Source: Eutreptiella sp. 'Long Island Sound 2002'
Lineage: Eukaryota; Euglenozoa; Euglenophyceae; Eutreptiales; Eutreptiaceae
NCBI GenBank assembly: GCA_964036045.1
Contig: OZ038381.1
Coordinates: 159,778,283-159,842,282, forward strand
Direction of reading: 5' to 3'
DNA length: 64,000 bases
Shown here: positions 1 through 11,645 of the stretch, one piece after another
Layout of the letters: each line of letters starts with the position of its first letter
Position numbering within the stretch: the stretch's first letter is position 1
Translations under genes and position numbers: made by a program
The notes under the pieces: model-generated
The model's input: the letters and a program-made list of their open reading frames with translations, nothing else
The model's database searches: none
What the model was told of the DNA's origin: nothing

Positions 1-257
1 CCCGGTGTGAAGCCCGGTTTCTGGAGGTTCGTCTCCTCCCAAGACAGGACAGTTCAATGAAATGGGATTCATTTCCCCACTGGCCCTTTTTTCCGGTTTT
101 CGCTTTTTTTGTGTGTGGAGGGCCGCCTGTTTGCGCCAACAAGATAGCTTGCCTCATCAAAAAAAGGCTGGGCCTCTTTACCTGCGGCTTGGCGTCAACA
201 TGATGACGCCTAACATTCTGCACCTGGACTTCCCTATCTCCTTTTGACCGTCCCAAA

Positions 258-520
258 ATGCCCCATCTTCAAGGCTCTTTCAGACTTGAGAGGGGCCAAA
301 ATGGCTTACCATGGGCTCAAAATGGGCACATTTCACTTGTTTGGACACCCCAAATGCTCCGGGATCATTTTTGGAAAAACACATTTTTGACCCATCTTTG
401 GTCCCAAAACGGCCCATTTTCAAGGCATTATGGGATTTTCGGAGGGCCAAAACACGCCATCACACGCTCAAAACATCAAAAAAACTTGTTTTGGCATCTC
501 ACGTGGTCTAGGATCATTTG
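258..520 (+). repeat. Dispersed repeat family, copy 1
   Basis: AT-rich segment with repeated phrases such as tgggctcaaaatgggc, ggatcatttttggaaaaac and ggcccattttcaaggcatta. The same phrases recur in the same order at about 1915-2330 (two imperfect copies in tandem) and on the opposite strand at about 29545-29800. The short open frames across it change with every copy and look non-coding. This is a dispersed repeat of unknown class. Confidence 0.7.
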
Positions 521-734
521 TGAAAAAAGTTTTTTTTTGGTACCCAGTGGACCTTGTCGACCTGTTTTGGCACCCACCTCTTTGGGCTCCTTTTGCAGCT
601 TGCCAAAGCCCATAAAGGGGGCTAGGCGTCCGTTCAGTCAATTTTGGGGGTTGGAAACCACAAGATGTGGGTGGTTGCGGGTGGACTATTAGGTGCCCTC
701 AAAATCACGTTTTGAGCCACGTAGCCCAAGATAT

Positions 735-1785
735 GGCCCGTTCTTGGTTTGAAGCTGTCAACAGCCAATTTACACGAATTTTGGGGCTTTTGGAGGCCAT
801 TTGGGGGCGTTTCTGGGACATATCGTGGAGAGAGGGCCCCAGAGGGCTCTTTGACACGGGGAAATCAAGCTACATATGGAGTGTAGCCACCATTTTCCTG
901 TGTTTGGCCGTTTGGTTTTGAGGTGGTTTTGGGCAAAAAATGGCAATTTTGGCCATTTTCAGCAGATTGGGAAATGGACGTCCGCCACTTGAGACACCTG
1001 TTCCAGCCACCACCGTTGATTTTTTTGGCCCATACTTTGTGTGATAATTCTTCACACCCAAATGAATCATCCATCAAAATTTCAGCCCAATTGGAAGCGC
1101 CACGGCAAAATTGTGATTTTTTGCCCATTTTGCACGTGCTTGCTGCTTGTCTACTTGCTTGCTGCTTGCTTGCTAAACCTAGTATGTCCACTCTAGACCC
1201 TAAAGAGGGTTATAAAGACTAGTTCCACGTGCTCTGTTAGGGTTGGGGTCACCGAGCCGGTGGAACCAGTCTTGGTTTTATAACCCTCTTTGGTGTCTAG
1301 GGTGGACCTAACGGGTTTGGCAAGCAGCAAATAAGGAAGCAGCAAGCAAGCAAGCAGCAAGCACGCGCGAAATGGGGAAACATCACAGCTCCATTCTGGT
1401 GCTTCGGATTCAGCCAAAATTTTGGTGGATGCTATGGGTGCGAGGGACAACCACGCAAAGTATGAGCCGAAACGGGAACGGGAACGGGCGTCGCAAGTGC
1501 CGGACCTCCATTTCAAAATCTGCAATTTAGGGCCAAAATCAGCCTTTTTTTGCTTAAAACCGCCCTAGAACCAGCTGGAAACGGCCAAATGAAGGTAAAT
1601 AGTGGCTACTCTCTACACATGCAGCTAGACTTCCCCGAGCCAAAGGACCCTCTAGGGCCCTCTAACTCCACAACATGTCCGCGAACCGCCCCCAAAAGGC
1701 CCCCTAAAGCCCCAGAATTTGTGTACATTGGCCGCCAACAGCCCCAAACCAAAAACAAACCATATCTTGGGCTACTACCGAGTTG
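735..1785. repeat. Long imperfect palindrome (~1 kb inverted repeat)
   Basis: The left arm (about 735-1224) reappears as its reverse complement in the right arm (about 1257-1785). The apex is near 1240 and the loop is only about 30 nt. Matching blocks can be followed outward in order: the agggttataaa block (1205-1216 against 1277-1288), the cttgctgcttg runs (1138-1180 against 1325-1365), a tccgccacttg-like block (979 against 1500), the gtagccac block (882 against 1612) and tagcccaagatatgg (722 against 1770). I judge the arms moderately diverged (roughly 70-80% by eye). It could be a foldback/MITE-like element or an old inverted duplication. No transposase is visible. Confidence 0.8.
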
Positions 1786-1914
1786 GTGGGGGAAGGAACA
1801 TTGTCCAGGAGATTTCAACAACACATGAGGTACGCACTGGAAAGTGGATGAGAGCGGCTCAAAAGGGGCTCAAAGTGAGTTGTATTCATCCATTTGGGCA
1901 CCACAACTAGACTA

Positions 1915-2335
1915 GGATCATTTTTGGAAAACCATGGTTTTTGACCTGTTTTTGAGCCAGTCCCAAATTGACCCTTTTTTAAGGCCCTTTCGACCTTGAG
2001 AGGGGCCGAAATTGCTCAACATGGGCTCAAAATGGGCTCATTCCACTTGTTTGTGCACCCCAAATAGTCCAAAAAGATCTTTGGGAAAACACATTTTTGA
2101 TCTAATTTTGATTTTTTGGTCCCAAAACAACCCATTTTCAAGGCATTTTGTGACTTTGCAAAGGTCAAAATGGCTTGCAATGGGCTCAAAATGGGCTCAT
2201 TTCACTTGTTTAGGCACCCCAAATGGTCTGGGATCATTTTTGGAAAAACACATTTTTCACCCATTTTTGACCCACACCACGAGCTCAAAACGCGCCTAAA
2301 ACACTTGTTTTGGCATTCCATGTGGTCCAGGTGGA
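1915..2335 (+). repeat. Dispersed repeat family, two tandem copies
   Basis: Two successive imperfect copies of the 258-520 repeat, in the same orientation as that copy, so the palindrome at 735-1785 is flanked by direct repeats. Shared blocks include tgggctcaaaatgggctcatt (partly), cacttgttt, and ggatcatttttggaaaa. I see no coding function. Confidence 0.65.
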
Positions 2336-2559
2336 CCTTGGACCTTGTTGACCCTCTTTGGGCTACCTCTTGCAGCTTGCCGAAACCCACTAGGCCTAGG
2401 CACGGGGGTCTGGGCGTCCGTTAGGGCAATTTTACCAAAATTCAATCCGGGTTAGGTTCCACCAACAAGAGCATGCAAAACAAGAGAGACACAAGTAGCA
2501 CTTAGTATGGGCCTAAAAAACCGTCCAAATCTACAGCATTGAAACGGAACACTCGCCCC

Positions 2560-3655
2560 CACCAACCCCTTGTATACATTCCTCCTTGACCATTTCCCTT
2601 TGCCCTTCTATTTCTTGGTGAAGCATACGTGCAACTTGGAACCTTCCCCTGTTGCGAATTCCACTCTTTGCACCTTTGATTCTTCTTCCCCTGCCCTTTC
2701 TTTTCCTACTCGACATCCTCTCCCTCCTTCTTCCGCGTTGAATTTTCATCCTTGGTGGGCTGCTCTTTATCATGCCCCGGTGATGCGTTCGGCAAACACA
2801 AGCACTGCTTCTCTTTTGTCCAATCTTACTTTCACCTTCCCTCAATCCAATCCCTATCCCACCCCATTTTCTCTCCCGACCCAATTTGGCATGCTCTGGC
2901 CCCAATTACTTCTGATGGTGTCGAATTGTGCCCCCACCCCACCCCTCTTGTCTGGCCCCAATCCATGTGTTGTGTACTCTTCCCTTTCTAGGATTGATTG
3001 TTCCCCCCATTGCCATTTGTGATGTCGTTTTCCCTCCCCTGTTGTTGGGCCTATCTTTCGTGGTGGGCCCCGCTTTCATTTGCACGCCATTTTCTTGTTC
3101 CATTGGCGTTGTGCACCCTGTGCTATTTCATCCTCCCTGGCATCTTGGAACTTATTTTGCCTCCATCGCTGTTACTGCACTTTTGACTCCTTCAACCATG
3201 CATCCGATGACCACCGTTCCACCTCGTCCTTGGCCCTCACCACTCGAGCAATACACATGCATATTTGGGGGCCCATTTCTGCGACCAAGCTTCGAGGCAT
3301 TCTGTGCTTGCCCCTCCGCTTTTGCATGTGCTATCTTCATTATCTGTCTGATTGTTCTACACGTGTGTTTCCCAATCTGTCTTTCCGCCTCCCACCGAAC
3401 CCAACCACTTGGCCCAACGTTTTTCGCTTGCTACCTCCACACAACATCCCTCCTTTGTCCCCACCACATCCACCGGCACCTCCTCTTGCTCCAAAGCCAC
3501 AAGGTGTGGTCAGTTGTCCTCCCACACCCCTGCCATGTGTTCGTGATAGTGGTGCACATTTCCCGGCTTCGTTCTGCATTTTGCTGGGTGGAGGTTGATG
3601 GCTTGCTGCATCCTTCAAGGGTGGCCATGGATAGAGCACCACGATTAGGGTTTTC
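2560..3655. other. Pyrimidine-rich tract without a recognised gene
   Basis: The plus strand is strongly C/T-rich for about 1.1 kb. A 248-codon plus-strand frame (2928-3674) crosses it. Its translation is dominated by Leu, Pro, Ser, Phe and Ile, as expected from pyrimidine-rich codons, and I see no domain. The other two plus frames are also fairly open. I treat it as compositional rather than coding. Confidence 0.5.
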
Positions 3656-3699
3656 ATTTTGGAACACAACATAACCCAACTTAGCAAAAAACTAGTAGC

Positions 3700-4686
3700 G
3701 GGGCTTTCCCATAACAGGTTTCATGTTGCAACACGACACAACCCAAATTGGCAACAAATGGCAGGGCTTTCCCCATGCCAACGCCCCATCCCATCCCAGT
3801 GGGGCCTTCGCGCATGGACCTCAGCAATGCAACTTCAGCGATGGCTTTGTTACATATGTATACAGCATGCAGTGTGCACAGTGTGCAGTGTGAAGTGCAA
3901 CGACAGCCATAACCTGCTAAAGCACATCATCTCTGTGCCTGTAAAGTAATACACTCTTATCAAGCGTTCACTCTTGATGAATAAACAAATTCACAGAGAT
4001 ATGCAGCGTGAATGGTGCTTGTGGTGCAGATATGGGACATGGGAGGTGCAACATCCAAAGCAGGGACTGAGCCTAGTGAACAAATTGGGGCTGGTAACTC
4101 AATTCCACCCTGTCCCCAATTGACATGAGAGAGCTGGTACTACACAGCATCACCCATGGCAACCCCGAACCTCCGTGCCAGTTTTGCTAGAACCCACATC
4201 TGAGTCCAGCACCTTGACACCAACTTGTGTGCTAGCTAGCCCTCACTCCCTACCCCTTATCACACTATTCTTCTGTGGTTTTGTGACAACACAAGCACCA
4301 CCTACCAACGACGAATCTCTCAACACTCTATTCACACGAATCACATGCTGCTTCGAGTTGCTTGCTGTGTTTGCTGATTTTCACTTGGCATCCCTCCCAA
4401 TGAAAAAGTGTGTTACTGCATTCATGTGTGCCTCTACCCAATCATGCCTTGACCGTTCAATAGCAGTGTGTTGTCCCTTCTACTTCACAATGCACTCCAT
4501 GTTGTGAGGGAGTGCTTGTAAAACAGGAGGCATCATGCATTTGTGCAGGCTAACCTGTGTACTGCAGTAAAGCACAAAAACCACAGTTATGCCAAGTGAT
4601 CACACCAGGCAATCGAGGGGTCAGGCAGTTGCCTGGACTGGTTGAACATGTGCATACATGTTTGCTCACAGCGCATGCAAATATAC
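3700..4686. other. Gap beyond the last resolved PP6 exon
   Basis: The final phosphatase exon should lie here or further left on the minus strand, encoding roughly 30 residues and ending in a PYFL-type tail. I searched by eye for its reverse complement and did not find it. No other gene is recognisable. Confidence 0.4.
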
Positions 4687-7600
4687 CTCAAAATGGATGC
4701 CAGATTCCCACACCGGTAACAATAATTTGGTGCAGACCACACAGTCACTAGTTTTTCATCATTGAAGTGATACTTATATCCCTCCTGCACCTGAGACAAA
4801 ACATTGCAGGGTTGGGATAAAGAGGGGCGGGAGCACCCAAGCTGGACCACACACCCCACAGGGACAGGTGCACAGCCAGCGTTCAGAGTCTGTTTTTTGC
4901 ACACCTCTCCATGCACCCGGCCAGACCTTTGCTTAGCCACCGGGGGGGGGGGGGATGCCTCAGGACCAGGTAGCCCACCCACCCACCCACCCACCCAACC
5001 CCCCCCCTAACCCCCCCATAGGGGGGGGGGGGGCTCTGTGCTGTGACAATCAGCTGGTAATACAAAAACCCTGTGTATTTCCCGAAAAAATTTTGTCCTT
5101 CGGTCACCATGCGATCTGTGAACACAATGATGGCAGAAATGACAGCTACTCTAGTGGTAGATCACTGTACTGACAAACATACAAAGCGTTAAAGCGTTGG
5201 TTCCATCCCCGCTGCCTGCAGACCGGAAACTTTTGCCACTTTTGACCACCATTCTCTCAATGAAAATTGTGTTCTCATGGACAAACAAAAGCTTTCGGGC
5301 CATTCTTCCACCCACCCACCCACCCAGACCCTACCCCCCCCCCCAGGGGGGGGGGCGTAGGCACTTTGGGCCAAATTGCCCCAAACCAAAGTAACCCACC
5401 CACCCACCCACCCACCCATCCCCCCCCCCGTGGGATGGGACTACCCTTAAGCAAAGGTCTGCACCAGGCACAAGTTATTTGCACACCTCTCCATGCACCG
5501 GGTACATGCACAGCACGTGGCCTTCTCAGGATGATGTACTTCTGTGGGGCCTACCAACAGGACTGCTTAAAATGCCTGGCACTTAGGTTTTGGAAATACA
5601 ACCAGAACCATGGCCATGACTAACCCAATCCTTCAGGGCCCAGGACAAACCCACATTTTTTCTTCGACACTTGGATCAGGCTTTGTTTATAAGAGGGGGG
5701 GGGGTGTTTTGGACAAGACCTACCCACCCAACTTTGGACCCACCCACCCAACTTTGGACCCCCCAGACCCCCCCCCCCCCCAATAAAATTCTGTGGGGAG
5801 GTTTTCTTGTAAACCAAATTGTGCCGCGGCCTTGTTGTTGTTATTGTTGTTGGTGTTGGCTGGCTGTGTCTCTCCTGTGACTCCCTGAGGCTGGCTGGCA
5901 CGCTCTGCAGGACTGCTGCTCTGTGCAGGACTCTTGCCCTGTGCAGCACTGCTCCTCTGTCCAGGACCACCACTCTGTGCCGCACTGTTGCTCTGTGCAG
6001 AACTGCCACTCTGTGCTGCATCGTTGCTCTGCGCAGAGCTGTTGCTGCTGCTGGCTTCTGTTGGCTGCACTGGGGTCAGCTTGGGAAAATTGAGTGGGCG
6101 CTGACTTTTCTTTCCTTGCACCCATTGCTTGTGCTTCCCACTGTTCAGATGCTCCCTTTTGGCCTGCTCAGAGGATCCAACCAATACCCCACAACCACAA
6201 AGAGATTTTGGCATGGTGCAAAACAGAAAGGGGTACTAGCAAACAGCCAGACAAGGCTCCTGTGACCAAAGAAGGGGTGGCAGGAGCCCAGCCCAGGAAA
6301 CCCTCGGAATTATAAGGGAGGGGGCGGGGGGTCCAGAGCTTTAGACCCACCCACCCGGCTGAAGACCCACCAACCCAAACCCCCCCCATTGCAACTTAAT
6401 TCTTACAAACGAAGCTTGACTTGGATATGAACAACGGTGTTTGCCCCACCCCTGCATTCTTAGCACTTTCCCTTTCAGGGCTGTAGGTGTGCAAATTCTT
6501 CCAAGTAAATTGATTCTTTCCCTTGTGACAGGGAACTGCAGTGACGTAATACCCACCAACCCAAACCCCCCCCATTGCAACTTAATTCTTACAAACGAAG
6601 CTTGACTTGGATATGAACAACGGTGTTTGCCCCACCCCTGCATTCTTAGCACTTTCCCTTTCAGGGCTGGAGGTGTGCAAATTCTTCCAAGTAAATTGAT
6701 TCTTTCCCTTGTGACAGGGAACTGCAGTGACGTAATACCCACCAACCCAAACCCCCCCATTGCAACTTAATTCTTACAAACGAAGCTTGACTTGGATATG
6801 AACAACGGTGTTTGCCCCACCCCTGCATTCTTAGCACTGTCCCTTTCAGGGCTGGAGGCGTGCAAATGCTTCCAAGTAAATTGATTCTTTCCCTTGTGAC
6901 AGGGAACTGCAGTGACGTACTACACAGATGTTATGGGGGGAAAGGGCCAGGGGGGAGACCCCATGGACCATCGTTTTCACTCAAAGGACAGTGGGTGCAC
7001 ACAGAATGACCAAACAGTTCTTCATGTGGCGTTGAAGGTGTGGCAGAAAATGTTTTGGTGGATCATGAAAAATGCCTAAAAAACTTTCTCTTAACATGAT
7101 TTAGAGTGCAGAGGGCGGGGTCCCATCCGCCTGTTCTGGATTAGCCAGTGGCCCTGCAGACTTTTTGAAGCTGGTAGCATCCACAGTGACTGCCAACACC
7201 CAGGGACATTCTTGGGGATGACCTTCAGTTGGAATGAACCTCCAAACTAATCGAATCGAACATGGTAAACTCCCCAAACCAAACTAATGCTGTGTTTCTG
7301 TGCTACATGACTTTTTCGGATTGCAATAACAACAAATTTTCTCTTGTGCATTTCACTTCAAATTTACCTGGGCATTCCGGTGAGTTTTGCATTGACGTCT
7401 AGGCCCCAACACACCCGTGATGAGTCAGTGCGCCAAACCTCAAAACCAAAAAAAATATGTAATCCAGCGTCTACACAAGCCTGCAGACAACAGACTGGCA
7501 TCCCCATGTGCACAGGTATATGTTGGTATCTTTTTCATGAAGGGTCTTACCCTTCGTTGCTTTTGTCTCTTTGCATCCACAGTGTCTGCACATCAGATCT

Positions 7601-10247
7601 ACTTGCAGCATATCTGCAATTGGCACATCACATCTACTTGTAGCAGACAACATCGACAGACTACGGTTGGTGTGGACATACCCCCGTACCACACACACAC
7701 ACCTCCAAGGTGTGGGGGGCGACTTCGGGCAAAATCTTCAAAATCTTCAACAACCCTCACAACTTTGATAGGTCAAAGAAACAATACACAACCAGTTTTG
7801 GCGGATATGCGGAGAGGGATCCCAGCCGAGTGCGACGTCCAGACCCCAGCTCAGTCAGTGGAGTGCAGTGCACAGTGCACTCGGGAGCTCAAGAGAGTTG
7901 GGGAGGACCGTGCATATTGGGCAACCCACCACTTCCAGAAACCAATCCAACATGGCAAGACATGAATTATGCCTCTCAAACCCTAGAAAGCCAATCTTCC
8001 AGGATCAGACAGGGCCGACCCAAAAGGCCCCCAGGACTACCCAACAGCAGTTTAAGTAGCGCACGTCAACCGGCGCAAGGTTTTCGAGCGTTGACAGTAA
8101 GCAATCCAACGAGTGCATGAGAGGGTGGCGCGCGGGTGGCGTCGGGCAGGGCGCCCATGACTGGCGCATAACTGGCGCACACAGCCTATCAGACAGGGTA
8201 CTTGATGCAAAGTGATGCACATACCAACTGATGGGCACGACAAATCAGCTCCAAGTCATTCAAGTGCATGAACTCACGAGTAACCCGAGGGCCAAACAGC
8301 CACCCAGCCCCACGAGGAGAAACAGCCCATGTTTCCACACTATCGGGATCCGACCTGAATGAAGCAGCATAGGCAGGCAAAGTGCGGCGTCCGTCCATTT
8401 CTGCACCATTTTCGAGAGAGACCAGCCAGTGGGATCACGTGTGGCAAAAACATAGCTTGAAAAAGACCTGGTGGGTCTCTTGCCAACTCACTCGCCAATA
8501 GCGACAATAGCGCATCCACAACCGCCCGGCAACTCAAACGGATCGGAAGGTCTCGACAAGGTCCAAGGCGTGAAACTAGAAACGTCATCAAACACGCCAC
8601 TTTGCCACCCACCACAGGCTTCATCCAAACCTATCTGTCATCTAAGAGTAGCCAACTCATGCACAGACAAGCATACAGACCGGGGCGTGACGCCCTGTTA
8701 CGCAACTGCCATACCACATCAAGTCACAGAAAGGGCCTTCGTTTGGAATTTCTTGTCTGCGGATAATCACGCGGATTTGGTCTATGGAACGAACCTGGAA
8801 GCCGGGTTGCACGTGGAAGCGCAGTCTCACGTTGCGCCGTTAAAAGGTAGCATCAGTGTCAGCCCTTGATCCTTGAAGTGCGTATCTTCCTGGCGCGAGC
8901 ACAAAGCTGAATGGACAAACCTCTGGGCTCAGTCCCCCATGCACACAAAAGACTTTTCCGTCAATCAACGCAGCAATGTTGAAGCAGTCGAACACCTCTG
9001 CACAGGCCCGCCAGGCGTCTCCTCCCCCGTATTTGCGCTGACACTCGTCATAAAACCCGTAGATCTGTGTCACTTGCCTGAGATGCATAAACATTGGCTT
9101 TCCCTGTTTGCCTTGCTACCCATTAACATAAACCAGGCCCTGCATCAGTAACCTTGGATCACGGGGCAGGACAATCCCTGTGTGCCTTATTCAGTGCCTT
9201 TGGGTGTGGTCAGCCAACTGTTGGCAGCCAATCAGGACAACAACTTTTCGAGTGGACTGCTGACTCAAGTGCACGCCCCCCAACAAGCTGCTCTGCTGGG
9301 GCAGGTTCCATCTCATGACTGCTGTTCGGGGTTGTATGAGATGGGACACTGGCGGGTCACCAGATCTGTGGTTAGGCTGGGTTCATAACTTCTTGCTGGA
9401 CAGGAGAACGGCCCGCTCGAAATGCCACAGCGAGCATAGTTCCACACACCTACTCTCATGGTTTCCCCGCAACAAAGTCATTTGACCTGGGTAACGCGCC
9501 TTCAGCAACAGCAATATGGTCAGGGTCTCGAGAGAGTTGTAACCGCGGTCTACGAAATCCCCCATAAAAATGTAATTGTTTCCGTCTTCGATTTCACCTC
9601 CCGTCTTGAAGAGCTCCAGCAAGTCGAAAAACTGACCTGCGAAAGTAAGATCACTGGCTTCGGGCCCGACTCTGAACGCCCCATCCCAAAGTCGGGTTGC
9701 TAGAGGCAATGCGCATAGGAATGACGAACGTTGACTTCACTTCCCCCCTGTTTGCGGCGGTCGCCTCGACACAGTTCCTACACACCTCGGACAACTGGGG
9801 AAACTGGTCCTAAACCCCAACAGCAGCACTTGCTATCTGCTTTGTGCCGTCCTGACGTACCGGCCAACCATACGGCTTTTGACGCATATGCACATGCATC
9901 TCATTAGTTGTGGCAAAGCGCATAGCCAAAGCTAGTCCAGCAGCCATGGAGCAGGCAAACACATGAACAGCAACAGGTACATTGCATGCACGGACTAAGG
10001 TTTCGCACCGTGGATATCCCCGCAAATAATAACGGGGCTTGATACAGATTGCACATTGCTTTCTTCTATGAGGATATCAGTCACGTAGCGACATAATTTC
10101 TTGAGGTCTACCTCCGCCAGGGGCTCGCACTCACGAATCTGCAAGCGACAGTCAAAACAGTTGATTGTTGATCAGATTAAAAAGTCAACAAATTTCAGCA
10201 ATATTTAGTACCTGCTCTATCCATTTGTCTAAATTCATTCCGCTCAT
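4687..10247 (-). CDS. PP6-type serine/threonine protein phosphatase catalytic subunit (3' end not found)
   Basis: A metallophosphatase of the PPP family that removes phosphate from Ser/Thr; PP6 normally works with SAPS-type regulatory subunits. Exons on the minus strand: 10247-10212 (ATG at 10247; starts [12 protein letters not shown]), 10138-10009, 9636-9450, 9077-8921, 8794-8715, 8354-8225 and 4790-4687. All junctions are GT-AG with matching phase; introns are 73, 372, 372, 126, 360 and 3434 nt. Metal and catalytic motifs are all visible: GDIHG (split by intron 2), GDFVDRG, GNHES, CRAHQ and the VHGGLSP loop. Residues such as [15 protein letters not shown] and [18 protein letters not shown] separate PP6 from PP2A and PP4, and YNSLE plus FCDLMW recall the plant FyPP type. 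The resolved 824 nt (about 274 codons) lack only the final ~30 residues. Confidence 0.9.
4930..5790. repeat. CCCA / poly-C / poly-G low-complexity blocks in the PP6 intron
   Basis: Three blocks (about 4938-5035, 5308-5435, 5690-5785) combine runs of 8-14 G or C with cccacccaccc arrays; the first two carry both poly-C and poly-G so they can fold back. They could form G-quadruplexes on either strand. All lie in the 3.4-kb intron of the PP6 gene. Confidence 0.75.
5823..6163 (-). CDS. Possible exon with half of a U1-type C2H2 zinc finger, nested in the PP6 intron
   Basis: On the minus strand a ctctgagcag acceptor at about 6164 is followed by [19 protein letters not shown]. This matches the His-X5-His half of a U1/matrin-type RNA- or DNA-binding zinc finger; the Cys pair would sit in an upstream exon. 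After it comes a Ser/Gln/Ala-rich tail (SSSNSSAQ-like repeats, then a run of Asn), up to a possible gt donor near 5822. Read without splicing, the same frame offers C-X-C upstream, which is not canonical spacing. It lies wholly inside the large PP6 intron on the same strand, so it may be a nested gene, an alternative exon or a captured gene fragment. No partner exons were identified. Confidence 0.35.
6364..6919. repeat. Tandem triplication, 186-187 bp unit
   Basis: Three nearly identical copies begin at 6364, 6551 and 6737 with acccaccaacccaaacccc and end near gtgacgta. Differences are single bases (for example ctgtagg against ctggagg, and the length of the poly-C run). The minus-strand frame through two copies is open for 139 codons only because one period is a multiple of three. 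It lies in the large PP6 intron. Confidence 0.95.
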
Positions 10248-11161
10248 CCCAGTTCAGACTGGGAATGGAAATGGCGCGCAAATGGTGGATTTGGAGGATC
10301 TCGGCGACACGCCTGAGATACAGTGACAAAACTGTTGGCAATTTTGTTTCTGGCATTGTTTGACTCAGTATTTCGTAATTTCGACTTTTGGGTCACCCAC
10401 ATGCTACACACGGGCCACACACGTGCTGTGATGATCAGTTTGTCGCGTTCCTGGTCTCAAAAGCGAGAACCGTGATATTCACTTAATGCTGAATGCATGG
10501 AGCTGTCCTCAAAGACAGGGTGGTGCGAAGTGCTGTCAGGAAATCACCGGAATTGGGAATGTGTCCTTCACTCCAGCGTCAGCGCCATCTTTGAAATTTC
10601 CACAACCATTTCGTTTGGGCTTGAGAAACTCTTGTGTCGCACTGAAGGCAATAATCCCTGTGTCAGCCCACGGCACAACCAGAGGGGTGCATGCAGGAAC
10701 TTCGCAAGTTGGTTGACGCGAAACGGAACGAATCTCTGAGCGTCAACTTCGTGAGCACCGCGACACAGTTACAGTGCTGCTTACTGGCGGGCACTCGCAT
10801 GCATGCCCACCTTTCAGAGGACTTCATTAGCTCATTGGTCACCCGAAAGGTGCCAAAAGTATTTTCCATCTCGGGGGGAGTGGATAAGAGTTACAACACC
10901 CCAACCCTAACCTGGAGTTGAATTTTGATCGAAATGTGGGAGATCCCCTTTCGGTCGGGCCCTATTCTGTAGTCCATCTTGCTCACCCCGAGGAACCGAA
11001 TGCCCTTGCGCCCCCTGCCCCCCCAACAGTAATTGTGATATGCTTCAGTTGCAGCCCGCTGCCGCGGTCAAAGAATTGAGCCAGAAGGGGCAGCAAGTGA
11101 TACGTTCTGGTCCAACAAAGAACAGGTAGCAGCCGATTTCCCCTTGCTGGTCTAGGTCACC
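10248..11161. promoter_or_regulatory. Shared upstream region of two divergent genes
   Basis: About 0.9 kb separates the ATG of the PP6 gene (minus, 10247) from the ATG of the BTB-KY gene (plus, 11162). This is a candidate bidirectional promoter with both 5' UTRs. I recognise no TATA box or other defined element. Confidence 0.4.
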
Positions 11162-11645
11162 ATGGCAATGAGGAGGCACAGCGTCGTGCTTTCTGTTGAT
11201 TGCACGGACGTCTTACTCAAAAAAATAGAAGAATTGCAGTTTGATTCCTCGATCTCGGACGTCATATTTGGCTGCGGAGACTCTAACGCAGACGCCGAAG
11301 AGATTTATGCAAACAGCCTAATATTTGCAATTTGGTGCAAACCGCTGTATAATCGCATACAAGAAGAAAAGAGGAAAGGCAATTGGCCTTGCCGTGTGAA
11401 CTGCGGAGACGTGCCTCCGCAAGTGTTGAGAACGGTGCGAGAATTCATGTACACAGGTGTGTTGCTGTGTTTACCGACGAATAGAAGGTTTTCAAGCTTC
11501 ATGGCCCAGCTCTACTCACTTTCTTTTTGCGCAGGACGTTGCGCAGTGGATGGAGCTAGCGTCCACCACTTACGGATTTTTGCACAGAAGTGGAACATTG
11601 TACAGTTGCAAGCGCTTTGTGATGACTTCAATGCACAATACAACG
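11162..11645 (+). CDS. BTB-KY gene, exons 1-2: N-terminal BTB/POZ domain
   Basis: Exon 1 is 11162-11456 and exon 2 is 11535-11645. The 78-nt intron is a multiple of three and contains no stop, so an unspliced frame also reads through. Once it is removed the BTB pattern is restored: SISDVIFGC near the start, then EIYANSLIFA, VREFMYTGRCAVDG and LRIFAQKWNIVQLQALC. BTB domains dimerise and often act as Cullin-3 adaptors. Exon 2 is ended at a G|gtttgg donor, whose phase 1 fits the next exon at 12451. The alternative is a separate short BTB protein ending at the TAA at 11699-11701. Confidence 0.75.

Noticed and set aside
2928-3674. 248-codon plus-strand ORF that looks like a membrane protein
   Set aside because: Hydrophobicity follows from the C/T-rich composition; neighbouring frames are similarly open and no splice or domain evidence supports it.
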